The position numbers and the translations under genes were made by a program. Shown piece by piece: positions 52,435-61,423 of a DNA stretch of 64,000 bases. The stretch lies in NCBI RefSeq assembly GCF_029167105.1, contig NZ_JARFML010000001.1, positions 248,001 through 312,000 of the forward strand. Direction: 5' to 3'. The DNA is from Bradyrhizobium yuanmingense (GTDB taxonomy: Bacteria > Pseudomonadota > Alphaproteobacteria > Rhizobiales > Xanthobacteraceae). Position 1 is the first letter of the stretch, and each line of letters opens with the position of its first letter. The notes beneath the pieces are model-generated. The model saw only the letters and a program-made list of their open reading frames with translations, was not told the origin of the DNA and searched no databases.

Positions 52435-53011
52435 TCAATTGGGCCTCGGGTAGCGCAATCGGCGCGGACGAGAATGAAACCCGCTCGCGCTCCTTCGTCC
52501 GTTGCGGGCGAGCATCGCGCGTCGCAGGAAGAAGCCTCTGCGTTTCCGAAGATGGAACTTCCGGCCGTGGAACTAGGGTGTCACAAAGAAAGACCGGGTA
52601 AATCGCGCGGGCAAGATCCTCTGAAAATTTCAATCAAATGACGGCGGCTCGCACGTGGTTTGGTGATGATGAGCGATGCGCAAGCAACATGATGTGTCAC
52701 CATCGTCACCCCGACTGCCATTTGTTGCGGCAGAGCCTGTGGGGTGCGCGAACAGGAGCATTCTGTGCAGCGCCGATCGGCCGGGCCGGCAGGGAAAGAA
52801 CAATTCTTTTCGGTTAATGGATGTTGCGATGCAGTGCAGCCAGACGGTTAAGCCCGGCACACGACCCACGCTCCGGCGGGCGGCGGACTAACGAAAGGAT
52901 GAAGGGGTGAGCCGCGTCCTCGCAGGCAGGTGACTTGCGTTTCTCCGGCAATTATCGGCGAATGCGGCGCCCGAGGGGGCATCAGCATGGGAATCAGGAA
53001 TGGGAAGATCG
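52435..53011. other. 577-bp gene-free gap upstream of the dienelactone hydrolase gene
   Basis: I find no coding frame with support and no clear hairpin or repeat in this stretch. It must contain the promoter of the hydrolase gene and that of marR-like gene 2, but no boxes are convincing. Confidence 0.4.
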
Positions 53012-53899
53012 ATGAGCTTTGAAACGACCATGACATCCGACGTCGTTGGACTGACGAAAGTGGCCCCGCTCTCGCGCCGCGGATTCATGAGCGCCACCGC
53101 GGCCGTCGCCGCTGGCTACACGCTCGCGGCCGGTCCGGTCCGGGCCGACATCGTCACGACGGATACCGGCGGCCTCCAGGTGGGCGATGCCAGGATCAAG
53201 GTCGGCTCCGAGCAAATGCCCGCCTATTTCGCCCGCCCGGCCGGCAATGCCAAGGCGCCGGTGATCATCGTGGCGATGGAAATCTTTGGCCTGCACGAAT
53301 ACATCCGGGACGTGACGCGGCGCCTCGCCAAGCTCGGCGCGTTCGCAGTGGCGCCCGACTATTATTTCCGCAAGGGCATCGACCTGACCAAGGTCACGGA
53401 TATCAAGGAGCTGCTGCCGGTGGTGAATGCGAAGCCGGACGCGGAGCTGTTGTCGGATCTGGACACGACGGTGGCCTGGGCAGGATCGCAAGGCGGCGAC
53501 ACAACGAAGCTCGGCATCGTCGGCTTCTGCCGGGGTGGCCGCACGGTCTGGGAATATGCCGCCCACAGCGGTGCGCTCAAGGCGGGCGTTGCCTTCTACG
53601 GGACCTTGGTCGATCCAGCCAACCCGTTGTGGCCGAAGAGCCCGCTGCAGCTCGCGCCCGAGATGAAGGCGCCGGTGCTTGGCCTCTATGGTGGCGCCGA
53701 TACCGGCATTCCCGTCGCCCAGGTCGAGCAGATGAAGGCCACGCTCGAGCAGAGCAAGAAGACGGCCGACTTCAAGATCTACCCCGAAGCGCCGCACGGC
53801 TTCCATGCCGACTATCGCGGCAGCTACCGCAAGGACGCCGCGGAAGATGCCTGGAAGCAGGCAGAGGCCTGGTTCAAGAAACACGGCGTGTTGAGCTGA
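53012..53899 (+). CDS. Exported dienelactone hydrolase family protein
   Basis: 295-residue alpha/beta hydrolase of the dienelactone hydrolase family. The N-terminus has a twin-arginine signal (LSRRGFMSATAAVAAGYTLA), so it should act in the periplasm. The nucleophile cysteine lies in GFCRGGRTVWEYA, the acid in GGADTGIP and the histidine in PHGFHADYRGSY. ATG 53012 follows GGGAAG; ATG 53000 is in frame and also possible. The natural substrate is unknown. A strong terminator follows. Confidence 0.88.
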   Translation: MSFETTMTSDVVGLTKVAPLSRRGFMSATAAVAAGYTLAAGPVRADIVTTDTGGLQVGDARIKVGSEQMPAYFARPAGNAKAPVIIVAMEIFGLHEYIRDVTRRLAKLGAFAVAPDYYFRKGIDLTKVTDIKELLPVVNAKPDAELLSDLDTTVAWAGSQGGDTTKLGIVGFCRGGRTVWEYAAHSGALKAGVAFYGTLVDPANPLWPKSPLQLAPEMKAPVLGLYGGADTGIPVAQVEQMKATLEQSKKTADFKIYPEAPHGFHADYRGSYRKDAAEDAWKQAEAWFKKHGVLS

Positions 53900-53911
53900 C
53901 GGTCAATCAAG

Positions 53912-53934
53912 AGGGCGGCCCAAGTGGCCGCCCT
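53912..53934. terminator. Strong bidirectional terminator
   Basis: agggcggcc (53912-53920) pairs with ggccgccct (53926-53934) around a 5-base loop and runs into a T-rich tail. It lies between the converging hydrolase genes at 53012 and 53955. Confidence 0.88.
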
Positions 53935-53954
53935 TTCTCTTTCAGGTGACGGTC

Positions 53955-55223
53955 TCATTTCGTCATCGCGCCGTAGACGATGTCCTGGACCTGCTCGCGA
54001 TAATACTTCCTGAGCTCACCCGGTGCCGCCGTCCCCACCACGACGACGAGACGCTCCTTGGGATCGCAGAGAAACTGCGTCCCGTAGGCTCCGTTCCAGG
54101 TGAACTCGCCCGGATTGCCGGGGACCGACGACAATCCTTCGGCCGTCCGGACCGCCACCGAAAGACCGAAGCCGAAGCCGCCGCGATGCGGCTCGACATT
54201 GGCGACGTTATTCTTGATCTCGGGGCCGAGATGGTTCGCCGTCATGTGACGGACGGTCTTCGGACCGAGGATGCGCTGGCCGTCGAGCTCGCCGCCGTTG
54301 AGCAGCATCTGTCCGAAGCGGATGTAGTCGCCGACCGTCGCGAACGAGCAGGCGCCGCCGCAATCGAACTTGGTTGGGGTGTCCAGGAGCTTGATGGCCT
54401 GCGGCTTGCCCGTCAGCGGATCGTTCGGGAAGGGGCGGGCGAGGCGCGGGCGCTGCGCCTCGGTCGGATGGAAGGTCGCATCCTTCATGCCGAGCGGCTG
54501 CCAGACATTGGCAGCGAGATAGTCGCCAAGCTTCTGCTCGCTCACCTTCTCGACGACAGCGCCGAGCACATCGATCGAAAAGCCGTATTCGAACGCGGTC
54601 GAGGGCTGCTGCGCCAGCGGCAGCTTGGTGATGCGATCGATGAAAGTCTGGGTGTCGCCTTCGATCGCCGGCGCAATGCCATCGGGATATTGCCGCGCCA
54701 CCGGGCTCGATGAGTCGGGGCGGCCGCCATACATCAGCCCCGACGTATGCCGGTAGAGATCGTGGATGAAGATCGGCGAGGCCTGCGCTTCGAGCCTGAG
54801 TGATCCGTCCGCCTGAGGCACGCCGACCTTCATGTCGGCGAAGCCCGGGTAGTATTCGGACAGCTTGGCCTGGAGCGGCAGCCGTCCCTGCTCCATCAGC
54901 GTCAGGCCGGCGACCGCTGCCATCGGCTTGGTCATCGAGGCCAGCGCGAAGATCGCATCGAGCGGCATCGGCGTGCCCTTGGCCGGATCGAGCAGGCCAT
55001 AGGCCTTGTAGTGGACGAGCTTGCCGTCGCGCGCGATGGCGACCACTGCGCCGGGAACGCGCTTGGCCGCGATCTCGCGCGCGAAGAAATTATCGAGGCG
55101 TGCAAGGCCTTGCTTCGAAAATCCGACATCGTCGGGACTGGCTTCGGGCAGCGGCGCAGCGCGCGCGGCGCCGAGCGTGACGACAGCAATCGTTGCCGCG
55201 ATCATGGCGATCGTCTTATTCAT
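53955..55223 (-). CDS. Exported beta-lactamase-family serine hydrolase
   Basis: 422-residue class C beta-lactamase-like (EstB/PBP4*-type) hydrolase. A signal peptide (IAMIAATIAVVTLGAARA) is followed by the S-x-x-K motif in ALASMTKPMAAV, a Tyr motif near ALSTAFEYGFSIDVLG-like sequence, and HRGGFGFGLSVAV near the C-terminus. Such enzymes are esterases or peptidases more often than true beta-lactamases. Monocistronic, ending at the shared terminator. Confidence 0.85.
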   Translation of the reverse strand: MNKTIAMIAATIAVVTLGAARAAPLPEASPDDVGFSKQGLARLDNFFAREIAAKRVPGAVVAIARDGKLVHYKAYGLLDPAKGTPMPLDAIFALASMTKPMAAVAGLTLMEQGRLPLQAKLSEYYPGFADMKVGVPQADGSLRLEAQASPIFIHDLYRHTSGLMYGGRPDSSSPVARQYPDGIAPAIEGDTQTFIDRITKLPLAQQPSTAFEYGFSIDVLGAVVEKVSEQKLGDYLAANVWQPLGMKDATFHPTEAQRPRLARPFPNDPLTGKPQAIKLLDTPTKFDCGGACSFATVGDYIRFGQMLLNGGELDGQRILGPKTVRHMTANHLGPEIKNNVANVEPHRGGFGFGLSVAVRTAEGLSSVPGNPGEFTWNGAYGTQFLCDPKERLVVVVGTAAPGELRKYYREQVQDIVYGAMTK

Positions 55224-55345
55224 TGCATTCTCCCAAGAGGCGAGCTCGTTGTGCAGTGGCTCGCTCGATGCCTAGATCATGACCGCACAGGGACGAAGTC
55301 AAGCGCGGGGGCGGCATGTCTGGGACGCATCGGAGCGCAGGAACC

Positions 55346-56194
55346 CTAACGTCCTTCGCCTGCGCGCCAGAGAGCGTCGAGGCCGTGCCGATAGGTGGGG
55401 CAGGCCAGCGTGACGCCGAGCTCGCGCTTCAGTTTCTCGTTGTAGACGCGGGCGCTGCTGGCATAGAAGCTGCGCGCCATCGCCGACATCTCGGCGGTGG
55501 CGAACGCTTCTTCCGGCGGCGGCGCCACGCCCATCAGCTGCGCGGCATAGCCGATCACGTCCTGCGGCGGCGCCGGCTCGTCGTCGCAGACGTTCCAAAC
55601 GCCGCCGCCCTGGTGATGAACAGCGGCCATGATCGCGCTCGCGATGTCATCGACGTGGATGCGGTTGAACACCTGTCCCGGCTTGATGATGCGCCTCGCC
55701 GTTCCCGCGCGCAGTGTCGCCAGCGCGTTGCGGCCGGGACCGTAGATGCCGGCAAGCCGGAGGATCGCGGCATCGCCGCCCGTCGCATCCGTCCAGGCCT
55801 GCTCCGCCGCGATCCGCATGCGCGTGCGGTCGAGGATGGCCTGCGGCGGCGTGCTCTCGTCGACCCAGCTGCCTGCGTGATCGCCGTACACCCCGATGGT
55901 GGAGAGATAGATGGCCTTGCGTTGCCGCCCTGACAGCACGTCCGCGAAGGCTGCGAGCGCGGGATCGCCGCCGCTGCCGGGCGGGATCGACACCAGGAGG
56001 ACGTCGGCGTCGCGAACCCGTTCAACCGTCTCGGGCGACGGAAGGCTGCTGGAAAACGGATGCACCTCGATCCCGGCAAGGTCATTCCGCTGCGCGGGAT
56101 CGCGCACGGTGCCGGCGACATGCGAGAAGCTGCCGCCGTGCTTGCGGACGAAATGCCGCGCGCTGTAGCCGAGGCCGAGGATGAAGAGCCGCAT
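55346..56194 (-). CDS. NAD-dependent epimerase/dehydratase-like (SDR) protein
   Basis: 282-residue extended SDR-like protein resembling YeeZ. The nucleotide-binding start is MRLFILGLGYSARHFVRKHG. YLSTIGVYGDHAGSWVDEST holds the Tyr region, and IHVDDIASAIMAAVHHQGGG is the conserved late motif of epimerases. AGGAG lies before ATG 56194; the longer upstream frame overlaps the divergent HAD gene region. The substrate is unknown. Confidence 0.82.
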   Translation of the reverse strand: MRLFILGLGYSARHFVRKHGGSFSHVAGTVRDPAQRNDLAGIEVHPFSSSLPSPETVERVRDADVLLVSIPPGSGGDPALAAFADVLSGRQRKAIYLSTIGVYGDHAGSWVDESTPPQAILDRTRMRIAAEQAWTDATGGDAAILRLAGIYGPGRNALATLRAGTARRIIKPGQVFNRIHVDDIASAIMAAVHHQGGGVWNVCDDEPAPPQDVIGYAAQLMGVAPPPEEAFATAEMSAMARSFYASSARVYNEKLKRELGVTLACPTYRHGLDALWRAGEGR

Positions 56195-56349
56195 GCGTCT
56201 CCTGTGCAGATCGAAAGTTCCCGTTCGCGCCGTCGCGCGCAGTTCGCTCATAAGAGATTTTTGGGTCCGGCAAAAGATATTGCGATTTGTCTCGCCCTTC
56301 GGCTCGGTCGATGCTCGCTTCAGGGGGCGTCGAAAGGGAGGCATCGATC

Positions 56350-57144
56350 ATGCAGGCCGGAGCGTTGGTTCAGGCGCCAGCAGACGCCGCCGAACTGATC
56401 CGGGGCGCGGCCGCGCTGATCTTCGACGTTGACGGCACCCTGGCCGAAACCGAGGAGCTGCATCGGCAGGCCTTCAATCTCGCCTTCGCCCGCCTCGGTC
56501 TCGACTGGCAGTGGGACCGCGCCGTCTACAAGGACCTGTTGCGGGTGACGGGCGGCAAGGAACGCATGCGTGCCTACCACAAGAGACTGGCGACCGCTTC
56601 GCCCTTGTCTGACATCGACATCGCAGAGCTCCACCGCATCAAGACCGCGCATTATGCCGAATTGGTCGAGGCCGGCCGCTGTCCCTTGCGGCCTGGCGTG
56701 ACGGATTTGCTCAGGGCCGCGAAGGCGCGTGGCCAGCGGCTTGCGATTGCGACCACCACATCGCACGGCAATATCGATGCGCTGCTGTCGCAGACGCTGG
56801 GCAAACGCTGGGCGGCGGATTTCGAAGCAATCGTCGCCGGCGACGACGTCAGGCACAAGAAGCCGGCGCCGGACGTCTATCTCGAGATTCTGGCGCGGCT
56901 GAAGCTCGAGGCATCCGATTGCGTTGCGATCGAGGATTCCGCCAACGGCCTGATCGCGGCCTCGCGCGCGGGCATCCCGGTTCTGATCACCCGCAGCATG
57001 TTCTTCGGGGACGACGACTTCACCGGCGCGCATGTCGTGCTCGACGATCTGTCGGAACTTTCGACCGCCAAACAAAAGCTGAAAAACAACCCCATGCACA
57101 GTAGATCACGGCGCCGTGATCGCGGTGCTCAGTGGACGCGGTGA
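56350..57144 (+). CDS. HAD-family phosphatase (CbbY/beta-phosphoglucomutase-like)
   Basis: 264-residue HAD hydrolase. Motif I is FDVDGTLAETEELH (nucleophile and acid Asp), motif II lies in AIATTTSHGN, and motifs III/IV are HKKPAPDVY and CVAIEDSANGLIAA. The cap inserted after motif I puts it with CbbY and sugar-phosphate phosphatases. AGGGAG at 56335-56340 supports ATG 56350. The 3' end overlaps the convergent SnoaL-like gene by 16 bases, and the last 15-20 residues are basic and atypical. Confidence 0.88.
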   Translation: MQAGALVQAPADAAELIRGAAALIFDVDGTLAETEELHRQAFNLAFARLGLDWQWDRAVYKDLLRVTGGKERMRAYHKRLATASPLSDIDIAELHRIKTAHYAELVEAGRCPLRPGVTDLLRAAKARGQRLAIATTTSHGNIDALLSQTLGKRWAADFEAIVAGDDVRHKKPAPDVYLEILARLKLEASDCVAIEDSANGLIAASRAGIPVLITRSMFFGDDDFTGAHVVLDDLSELSTAKQKLKNNPMHSRSRRRDRGAQWTR

Positions 57145-57536
57145 CTGGCTCTATCGTCCTCGGCCTGCTCGACAATCTGCGCGATCGGACTGGACTGATG
57201 GTGCACCAGGCGCCAGTCGTCGCCGACGCGGCGAAAATGGTTCGCCGCAGCCAACGCGGTGCCGTCGACGATCTCGATGCAGAGCACGCGGGCGCTGTCG
57301 CCGTCGACGATGGCCTGCGGCTCGGCGCAGACGATCTGCGGCCGCTGCGGGTTTTGCAGGATGTCGCGCCAGCTTCCGATTACGGTGGCGCGGCCGATGA
57401 TGGCCGGCCAGCCGGGATGGATGCAGGAGATGCCGTCGTCGTCCGCCCACATCCGTTCCATGCCGGCGAAGTCGCCGGTCGAGAACGCGGCGTAAAAGGC
57501 CGCGTTGGCGGCGATGACCTTGGTGTCGTTTCCCAT
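57129..57536 (-). CDS. SnoaL/NTF2-like fold protein
   Basis: 135-residue protein of the SnoaL-like (DUF4440-type) cone fold: ANAAFYAAFSTGDFAGMERM, WADDDGISCIHPGWPAIIGR and the late strand ANHFRRVGDDWRLVHHQSS. ATG 57536 matches the family start; an in-frame extension to 57608 is unlikely. Members are small enzymes or ligand-binding domains; the role is unknown. It overlaps the convergent HAD gene. Confidence 0.82.
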   Translation of the reverse strand: MGNDTKVIAANAAFYAAFSTGDFAGMERMWADDDGISCIHPGWPAIIGRATVIGSWRDILQNPQRPQIVCAEPQAIVDGDSARVLCIEIVDGTALAAANHFRRVGDDWRLVHHQSSPIAQIVEQAEDDRASHRVH

Positions 57537-57631
57537 CGCTCTCGGGTGGGGCAAGGACAGGCAAAAATCAAGCGCGACTTTCCGTCGATTTTGGCCGCAG
57601 TGCAGCATTCACGATGCTGCCCGCGTCGTGG

Positions 57632-59116
57632 TCACGCCGAAACGTGCGTTGTCACGGCACGCTGCGCGCCGTCGGCATAGAGGCGGCCGAGTGCGGCGGT
57701 GATGGCCTCGCGCAGGCGCGGCTCGGCGCCAAGCGGCCCGAACACCTTCGCTACCCCGAGCAGTGCCGGCGCGAGGCGCTCGGCAACGGGTCCCGCCTCG
57801 CGCGCCAGCGCAGCGAACTCGCCGGCGAGCGGGTCGCGCACGTCGATCGGCCGTCCCTGCTCGTCGACGCCGCTGACATAGCGCATCCAGCCGGCCACCG
57901 CGAGCGCATGCGTCGCGATCGGCAGGCCCCTCGCAAGGCGATCCTGCATCGCGCCGAGCAGCCGTTGCGGCAGCTTTTGCGAGCCGTCCATCGCGATCTG
58001 CCAGGTGCGGTGGTGCAGCGCCGGATTGGCGAAGCGCTTGAGCAGGGAGGAGCGGTAGGCGGCGAGATCCGTGCCCGCGGGCATCGTCAGCGTCACCGCG
58101 GCCTCTTCCATGACCTGGGCGGCAAGGCGCGCAAAATGCGGATCCTGCATGGTGTCGGCGATGGTCTCGTAGCCGGAGAGATAACCGAGATAGGCCAGCG
58201 CGGAATGGCTGGCATTGAGGAGCCGCAGCTTCATCAGCTCGAACGGCTTGACGTCAGTGACGAGCTCTACGCCCGCTGCGGCAAGGTCCGGCCGGCCCGC
58301 GGTGAAGCGGTCCTCGACCACCCATTGCGTGAACGGCTCGGTCATGACAGGCCAGGCGTCGCGCATGCCCAGCGCGGATGCGACCGCATCGCGGTCGGCA
58401 TCCGTCGTCTCCGGCACGATGCGGTCGACCATGGTCGAGGGGAAAGCAACCGTGTCGGCGATCCACTTGCCGAGTTCCCTGGAACGCAGGGCGGCGAACT
58501 GGGTCACGATCCGCTGCACGGTGTGGCCGTTGGCGGCAAGGTTGTCGCAGCACAGGACGGTGAAGGACGAAAGACCCTGCGCCCGCCGCCGTGCCAGCGC
58601 CGCGACGATGAAGCCCGGCGCCGAACGCGGTGTGTCGAAATTGTTCAGATCATGCACGATGTCGGGATGGCGCTCGTCGAGATCGCCGGTCTGCGGCGTG
58701 TGACAATAGCCCTTCTCGGTCACCGTGAGCGAGACGATGCGGATGGCGGGATCGGCCATCCGCTCGACCAGGGCTGCCGGCCTCTCGCGCGCGACGACGC
58801 TGTCGAGCAGGGCGCCGATGACCCGGTGCTCGGTACCTTCGGCGGCACGCACAGCGACTGTGTAGAGATGGTCCTGCGGGGCGAGGGCGTCGCGCGTATC
58901 CGGGCTGCGCAGGCTCGCGCCGACGATGCCCCAGGACATGCTGCCGCCAGCAAGGCAATCGTCGATCACGACGGCCTGGTGCGCGCGATGAAACGCTCCG
59001 AGGCCGAGATGCACGATGCCGGGCGTGACGCGCGAACGGTCATAGGCCAGCCGGCGGATGGCAGGTGCCAGCCGGCCGAGATTGGCGCGACCAAGGCGCA
59101 TCGAGCTCTGGCGCAT
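57632..59116 (-). CDS. Mannitol dehydrogenase/fructuronate reductase family enzyme
   Basis: 494-residue long-chain polyol dehydrogenase. The NAD-binding start is IVHLGLGAFHRAHQAVVIDD. The catalytic signature K-x4-N-x2-H is intact in KLRLLNASHSALAYLG. NAD-linked members oxidise mannitol or arabinitol, or reduce fructuronate or tagaturonate (UxuB, UxaB). The neighbouring TRAP transporter and idonate-dehydrogenase-like gene favour a sugar-acid substrate. It is divergent from a GntR regulator that probably controls it. Confidence 0.9.
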   Translation of the reverse strand: MRQSSMRLGRANLGRLAPAIRRLAYDRSRVTPGIVHLGLGAFHRAHQAVVIDDCLAGGSMSWGIVGASLRSPDTRDALAPQDHLYTVAVRAAEGTEHRVIGALLDSVVARERPAALVERMADPAIRIVSLTVTEKGYCHTPQTGDLDERHPDIVHDLNNFDTPRSAPGFIVAALARRRAQGLSSFTVLCCDNLAANGHTVQRIVTQFAALRSRELGKWIADTVAFPSTMVDRIVPETTDADRDAVASALGMRDAWPVMTEPFTQWVVEDRFTAGRPDLAAAGVELVTDVKPFELMKLRLLNASHSALAYLGYLSGYETIADTMQDPHFARLAAQVMEEAAVTLTMPAGTDLAAYRSSLLKRFANPALHHRTWQIAMDGSQKLPQRLLGAMQDRLARGLPIATHALAVAGWMRYVSGVDEQGRPIDVRDPLAGEFAALAREAGPVAERLAPALLGVAKVFGPLGAEPRLREAITAALGRLYADGAQRAVTTHVSA

Positions 59117-59180
59117 GGACGTCTCCCCGTTGCTTTGCCGCTGCTTGACATGGCGTCCGTATCAGGTCAATGCTCCGGTC

Positions 59181-59209
59181 AATTGGTAAGACCAATTTTC
59201 CAAAATTGG
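59181..59209. promoter_or_regulatory. Overlapping palindromes: likely FadR-type GntR operator
   Basis: aattggt-aag-accaatt (59181-59197) is a perfect palindrome containing TTGGTAAGACCAA, which fits the FadR-subfamily consensus TNGTnnnACNA. A second perfect palindrome, ccaatttt-cc-aaaattgg (59192-59209), shares its right half. They sit between the divergent dehydrogenase and GntR genes, 51 bases before the regulator's start. Confidence 0.78.
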
Positions 59210-59260
59210 CGGGCCGCGGGCGCCGGAGGCGCCGCGCGAGACCCTTTCGGGAGGACCAGC

Positions 59261-60073
59261 GTGCCGCTGGAAGCTGTGGAGGCGAGACGGCTCTATCGCC
59301 AGGTCGCCGATCAATTGCGAAGCCTGATCGACAGCGGCGAGTACGCGGTCGGCAGCCGCTTGCCGACCGAGCGCGACCTCGCCGAGCAGCTCAAGGTGTC
59401 GAGGCCGACGGTGCGCGAAGCCTTGATTGCGCTCGAGGTCGAAGGGCGCCTGCGCATCCGCGTCGGGTCCGGCATCTATGTGATCGAGCCCGCCGCCGTG
59501 GCCGCGCCGGCGCCATCAGCGGTCATAGAAGGCCCGTTCGAGCTGCTGCGTGCCCGCGAATTTCTCGAAAGCGCCATCGCCGAGCAAGCCGCGCGCGTGG
59601 CGACCAAAGATGACATCGACCGCATCGACGCCGCGCTCGTCGCGATGGAGAATGTCGACCATCCTGGCGAAGCCTCGATGGTTCATGACCGCGCCTTCCA
59701 TATCGCCGTGGCAGGATGTCTCGGCAATGCCGTGCTGGTGCGGGTTGTCGGCGAGTTGTTCGACCAGCGCCTCAATCCCTATTTCGCGCAGCTAGCACAT
59801 TATTTCGAGAACCCCACCACGTGGCGAACCGCGCTCGACGAGCACCGGGCCGTGCGCGATGCCATCGCTGCGCGCCGGCCGCTGAGGGCCTATGACGCCA
59901 TGCGCGATCACCTCGCGCATTCGCAGGAGCGCTTTGCACAGAATTTTGGCGCCGAGACATCAGCAGGGGCGCCGGCTGCAGGGAAGCGCGCGGCGCCGTC
60001 CGGGGGGCAGCCGGCGAAATCAAAACGACCGTCGAAGAAGCAGGTCGAGACCGGCAGCTCGCGGCGGCGATGA
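59261..60073 (+). CDS. FadR-subfamily GntR transcriptional regulator
   Basis: 270-residue repressor. The GntR winged helix is at residues about 5-75 (SRLPTERDLAEQLKVSRPTV followed by REALIALEVEGRLRIRVGSG). An FCD ligand-binding domain follows (LLRAREFLESAIAEQAARVA; LDEHRAVRDAIAARRPLRAY; AMRDHLAHSQERF). The last 35 residues are a Lys/Arg/Ser-rich tail unusual for the family. I chose GTG 59261 with GGAGG six bases upstream; the frame extends much further upstream but only as antisense to the dehydrogenase gene. It probably binds 59181-59209 and controls the flanking genes. Confidence 0.92.
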   Translation: MPLEAVEARRLYRQVADQLRSLIDSGEYAVGSRLPTERDLAEQLKVSRPTVREALIALEVEGRLRIRVGSGIYVIEPAAVAAPAPSAVIEGPFELLRAREFLESAIAEQAARVATKDDIDRIDAALVAMENVDHPGEASMVHDRAFHIAVAGCLGNAVLVRVVGELFDQRLNPYFAQLAHYFENPTTWRTALDEHRAVRDAIAARRPLRAYDAMRDHLAHSQERFAQNFGAETSAGAPAAGKRAAPSGGQPAKSKRPSKKQVETGSSRRR

Positions 60074-60143
60074 GATTGGGCGGCCCGCATCCATGCCGGG
60101 GCGGGCGAACAAGAAGCAGACTTGAACGATGGAGGAAAAGTCG

Positions 60144-61121
60144 ATGTTGAAGAAGATGACGATTACAGCAATGATTTCGGCTGCCGCGCTGCTGGCGGCG
60201 ACCAGCGCCAGCATGGCGCAGACCAAGCTCAAATGGGCCCATGTTTACGAGCCCTCGGAGCCGTTTCACACCGCGTCGGTCTGGGCCGCGCAGGAGATCG
60301 CCAAGCGCACCAACGGCCGCTATGCGATTGAGGTCTATCCGGCCTCGCAGCTCGGCAAGGAGACCGACATCAACCAGGGCCTCTCGCTCGGCTCGGTCGA
60401 CATCATCATCTCCGGATCGAGCTTCGCGGCCAAGAGCTTCGCGCCGATCGGCGTGACCTATTATCCCTACACCTTCCGCGATGCCGATCATCTGCTCGCC
60501 TACACCAAGAGCGACATCTTCAAGGAGCTCGCCAAGGGCTATGAGGACAAGAGCGGCCACCACATCGTCGCGGTGACCTATTACGGCGTGCGCCAGACCT
60601 CGTCCAACAAGCCGATCAAGACCTGCGCGGACATGAAGGGCCTGAAGATCCGCGTGCCCGACGTTCCGGCCTATCTCGCGATGCCGCGCGCCTGCGGCGC
60701 CAACACCGCGCCGATCGCGTTCGCCGAGGTCTATCTCGCGCTCCAGAACGGCACCGTCGAGGCGCAGGAGAATCCGCTGACCACGATCGAGGCCAAGAAG
60801 TTCTACGAGGTGCAGAAGCACATCGTGCTGACCGGCCACATCGTCGATCACCTCAACACCGTGATCGCCGGCGCGCTGTGGAAGAAGCTCTCCGACGAGG
60901 ACAAGAAGATCTTCACCGACGTGGCGCAGGAGGCCGCTGCCAAAGCTACGGGAGAGATCAAGCAGAACGAGGCCAAGCTGGTCGCCTTCTTCAAGGACAA
61001 GGGCCTGACCGTGACCGAGGTCGACAAGAACGAGTTCCGCGACACCGTGCTGAAGAACGTCGCGTTCGAGACGTTCGGGTACCGCAAGGCCGACTGGGAG
61101 AAGATCCAGGCGGTGAAATGA
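60144..61121 (+). CDS. dctP: TRAP transporter substrate-binding protein DctP
   Basis: 325-residue periplasmic binding protein of a TRAP transporter, family DctP. A signal peptide (ITAMISAAALLAATSASMAQ) precedes TKLKWAHVYEPSEPFHTASV. LKIRVPDVPAYLAMPRACGA contains the conserved Arg that binds the ligand's carboxylate, and VYLALQNGTVEAQENPLTTI is a family hallmark. GGAGG lies eight bases before ATG 60144. It is separated from dctQ by a 302-base repeat-filled gap. The ligand is probably a sugar acid (context). Confidence 0.92.
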   Translation: MLKKMTITAMISAAALLAATSASMAQTKLKWAHVYEPSEPFHTASVWAAQEIAKRTNGRYAIEVYPASQLGKETDINQGLSLGSVDIIISGSSFAAKSFAPIGVTYYPYTFRDADHLLAYTKSDIFKELAKGYEDKSGHHIVAVTYYGVRQTSSNKPIKTCADMKGLKIRVPDVPAYLAMPRACGANTAPIAFAEVYLALQNGTVEAQENPLTTIEAKKFYEVQKHIVLTGHIVDHLNTVIAGALWKKLSDEDKKIFTDVAQEAAAKATGEIKQNEAKLVAFFKDKGLTVTEVDKNEFRDTVLKNVAFETFGYRKADWEKIQAVK

Positions 61122-61146
61122 CCGCCCGCTTGTCCCGCCATAAGAC

Positions 61147-61261
61147 CCTCATGGTGAGGAGCGCGAAGCGCGTCTCGAACCATGAAGGCCCGGGTGTCGG
61201 CTCAGGTGTTGCCCGGGGCCATCCTTCGAGACGCTTGCTTCGCAAGCTCCTCAGGATGAGG
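61147..61261. repeat. Inverted-repeat intergenic element, type 1
   Basis: Positions 61147-61190 (starting cctcatggtgaggagcgcga) and 61217-61261 (ending gcaagctcctcaggatgagg) are imperfect inverted copies of one motif, so the transcript could fold into a long hairpin. I recognise it as a very common intergenic repeat of Bradyrhizobium and relatives. It stands inside the TRAP operon between dctP and dctQ. Confidence 0.75.
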
Positions 61262-61293
61262 AGCGGAGCAAGCGCGAGACAGCAGAGCAAAGA

Positions 61294-61401
61294 CGTCGTT
61301 CCGGGGCGGCGCGGAAGCGTCGAACCCGGAACCTCGAGATTCCGGGTTCGGCTCTCCGGCCCGCGCGTCGCGCGGGCCCGTCGAGCCGCCCCGGAATGAC
61401 G
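61294..61401. repeat. Cloverleaf-like palindromic element, type 2
   Basis: Outer arms 61294-61310 and 61385-61401 match at 16 of 17 positions. Inside are a perfect 11-bp hairpin (61321-61331 with 61340-61350) and a perfect 10-bp palindrome around one base (61358-61378). It directly follows the type 1 element and ends 22 bases before the dctQ start. I recall this too as a recurrent intergenic repeat in Bradyrhizobium. Confidence 0.75.
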
Positions 61402-61423
61402 ACGGAGAGGTTTGAGAGGTAAC

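Noticed and set aside
57614..59260. Possible long N-terminal extension of the GntR regulator
   Set aside because: The extension is antisense to the dehydrogenase gene. GTG 59261 has a good ribosome binding site and aligns with the family start.
61122..61423. Insertion sequence between dctP and dctQ
   Set aside because: There is no transposase frame and no terminal repeat with target duplication; the structure fits short palindromic intergenic repeats.
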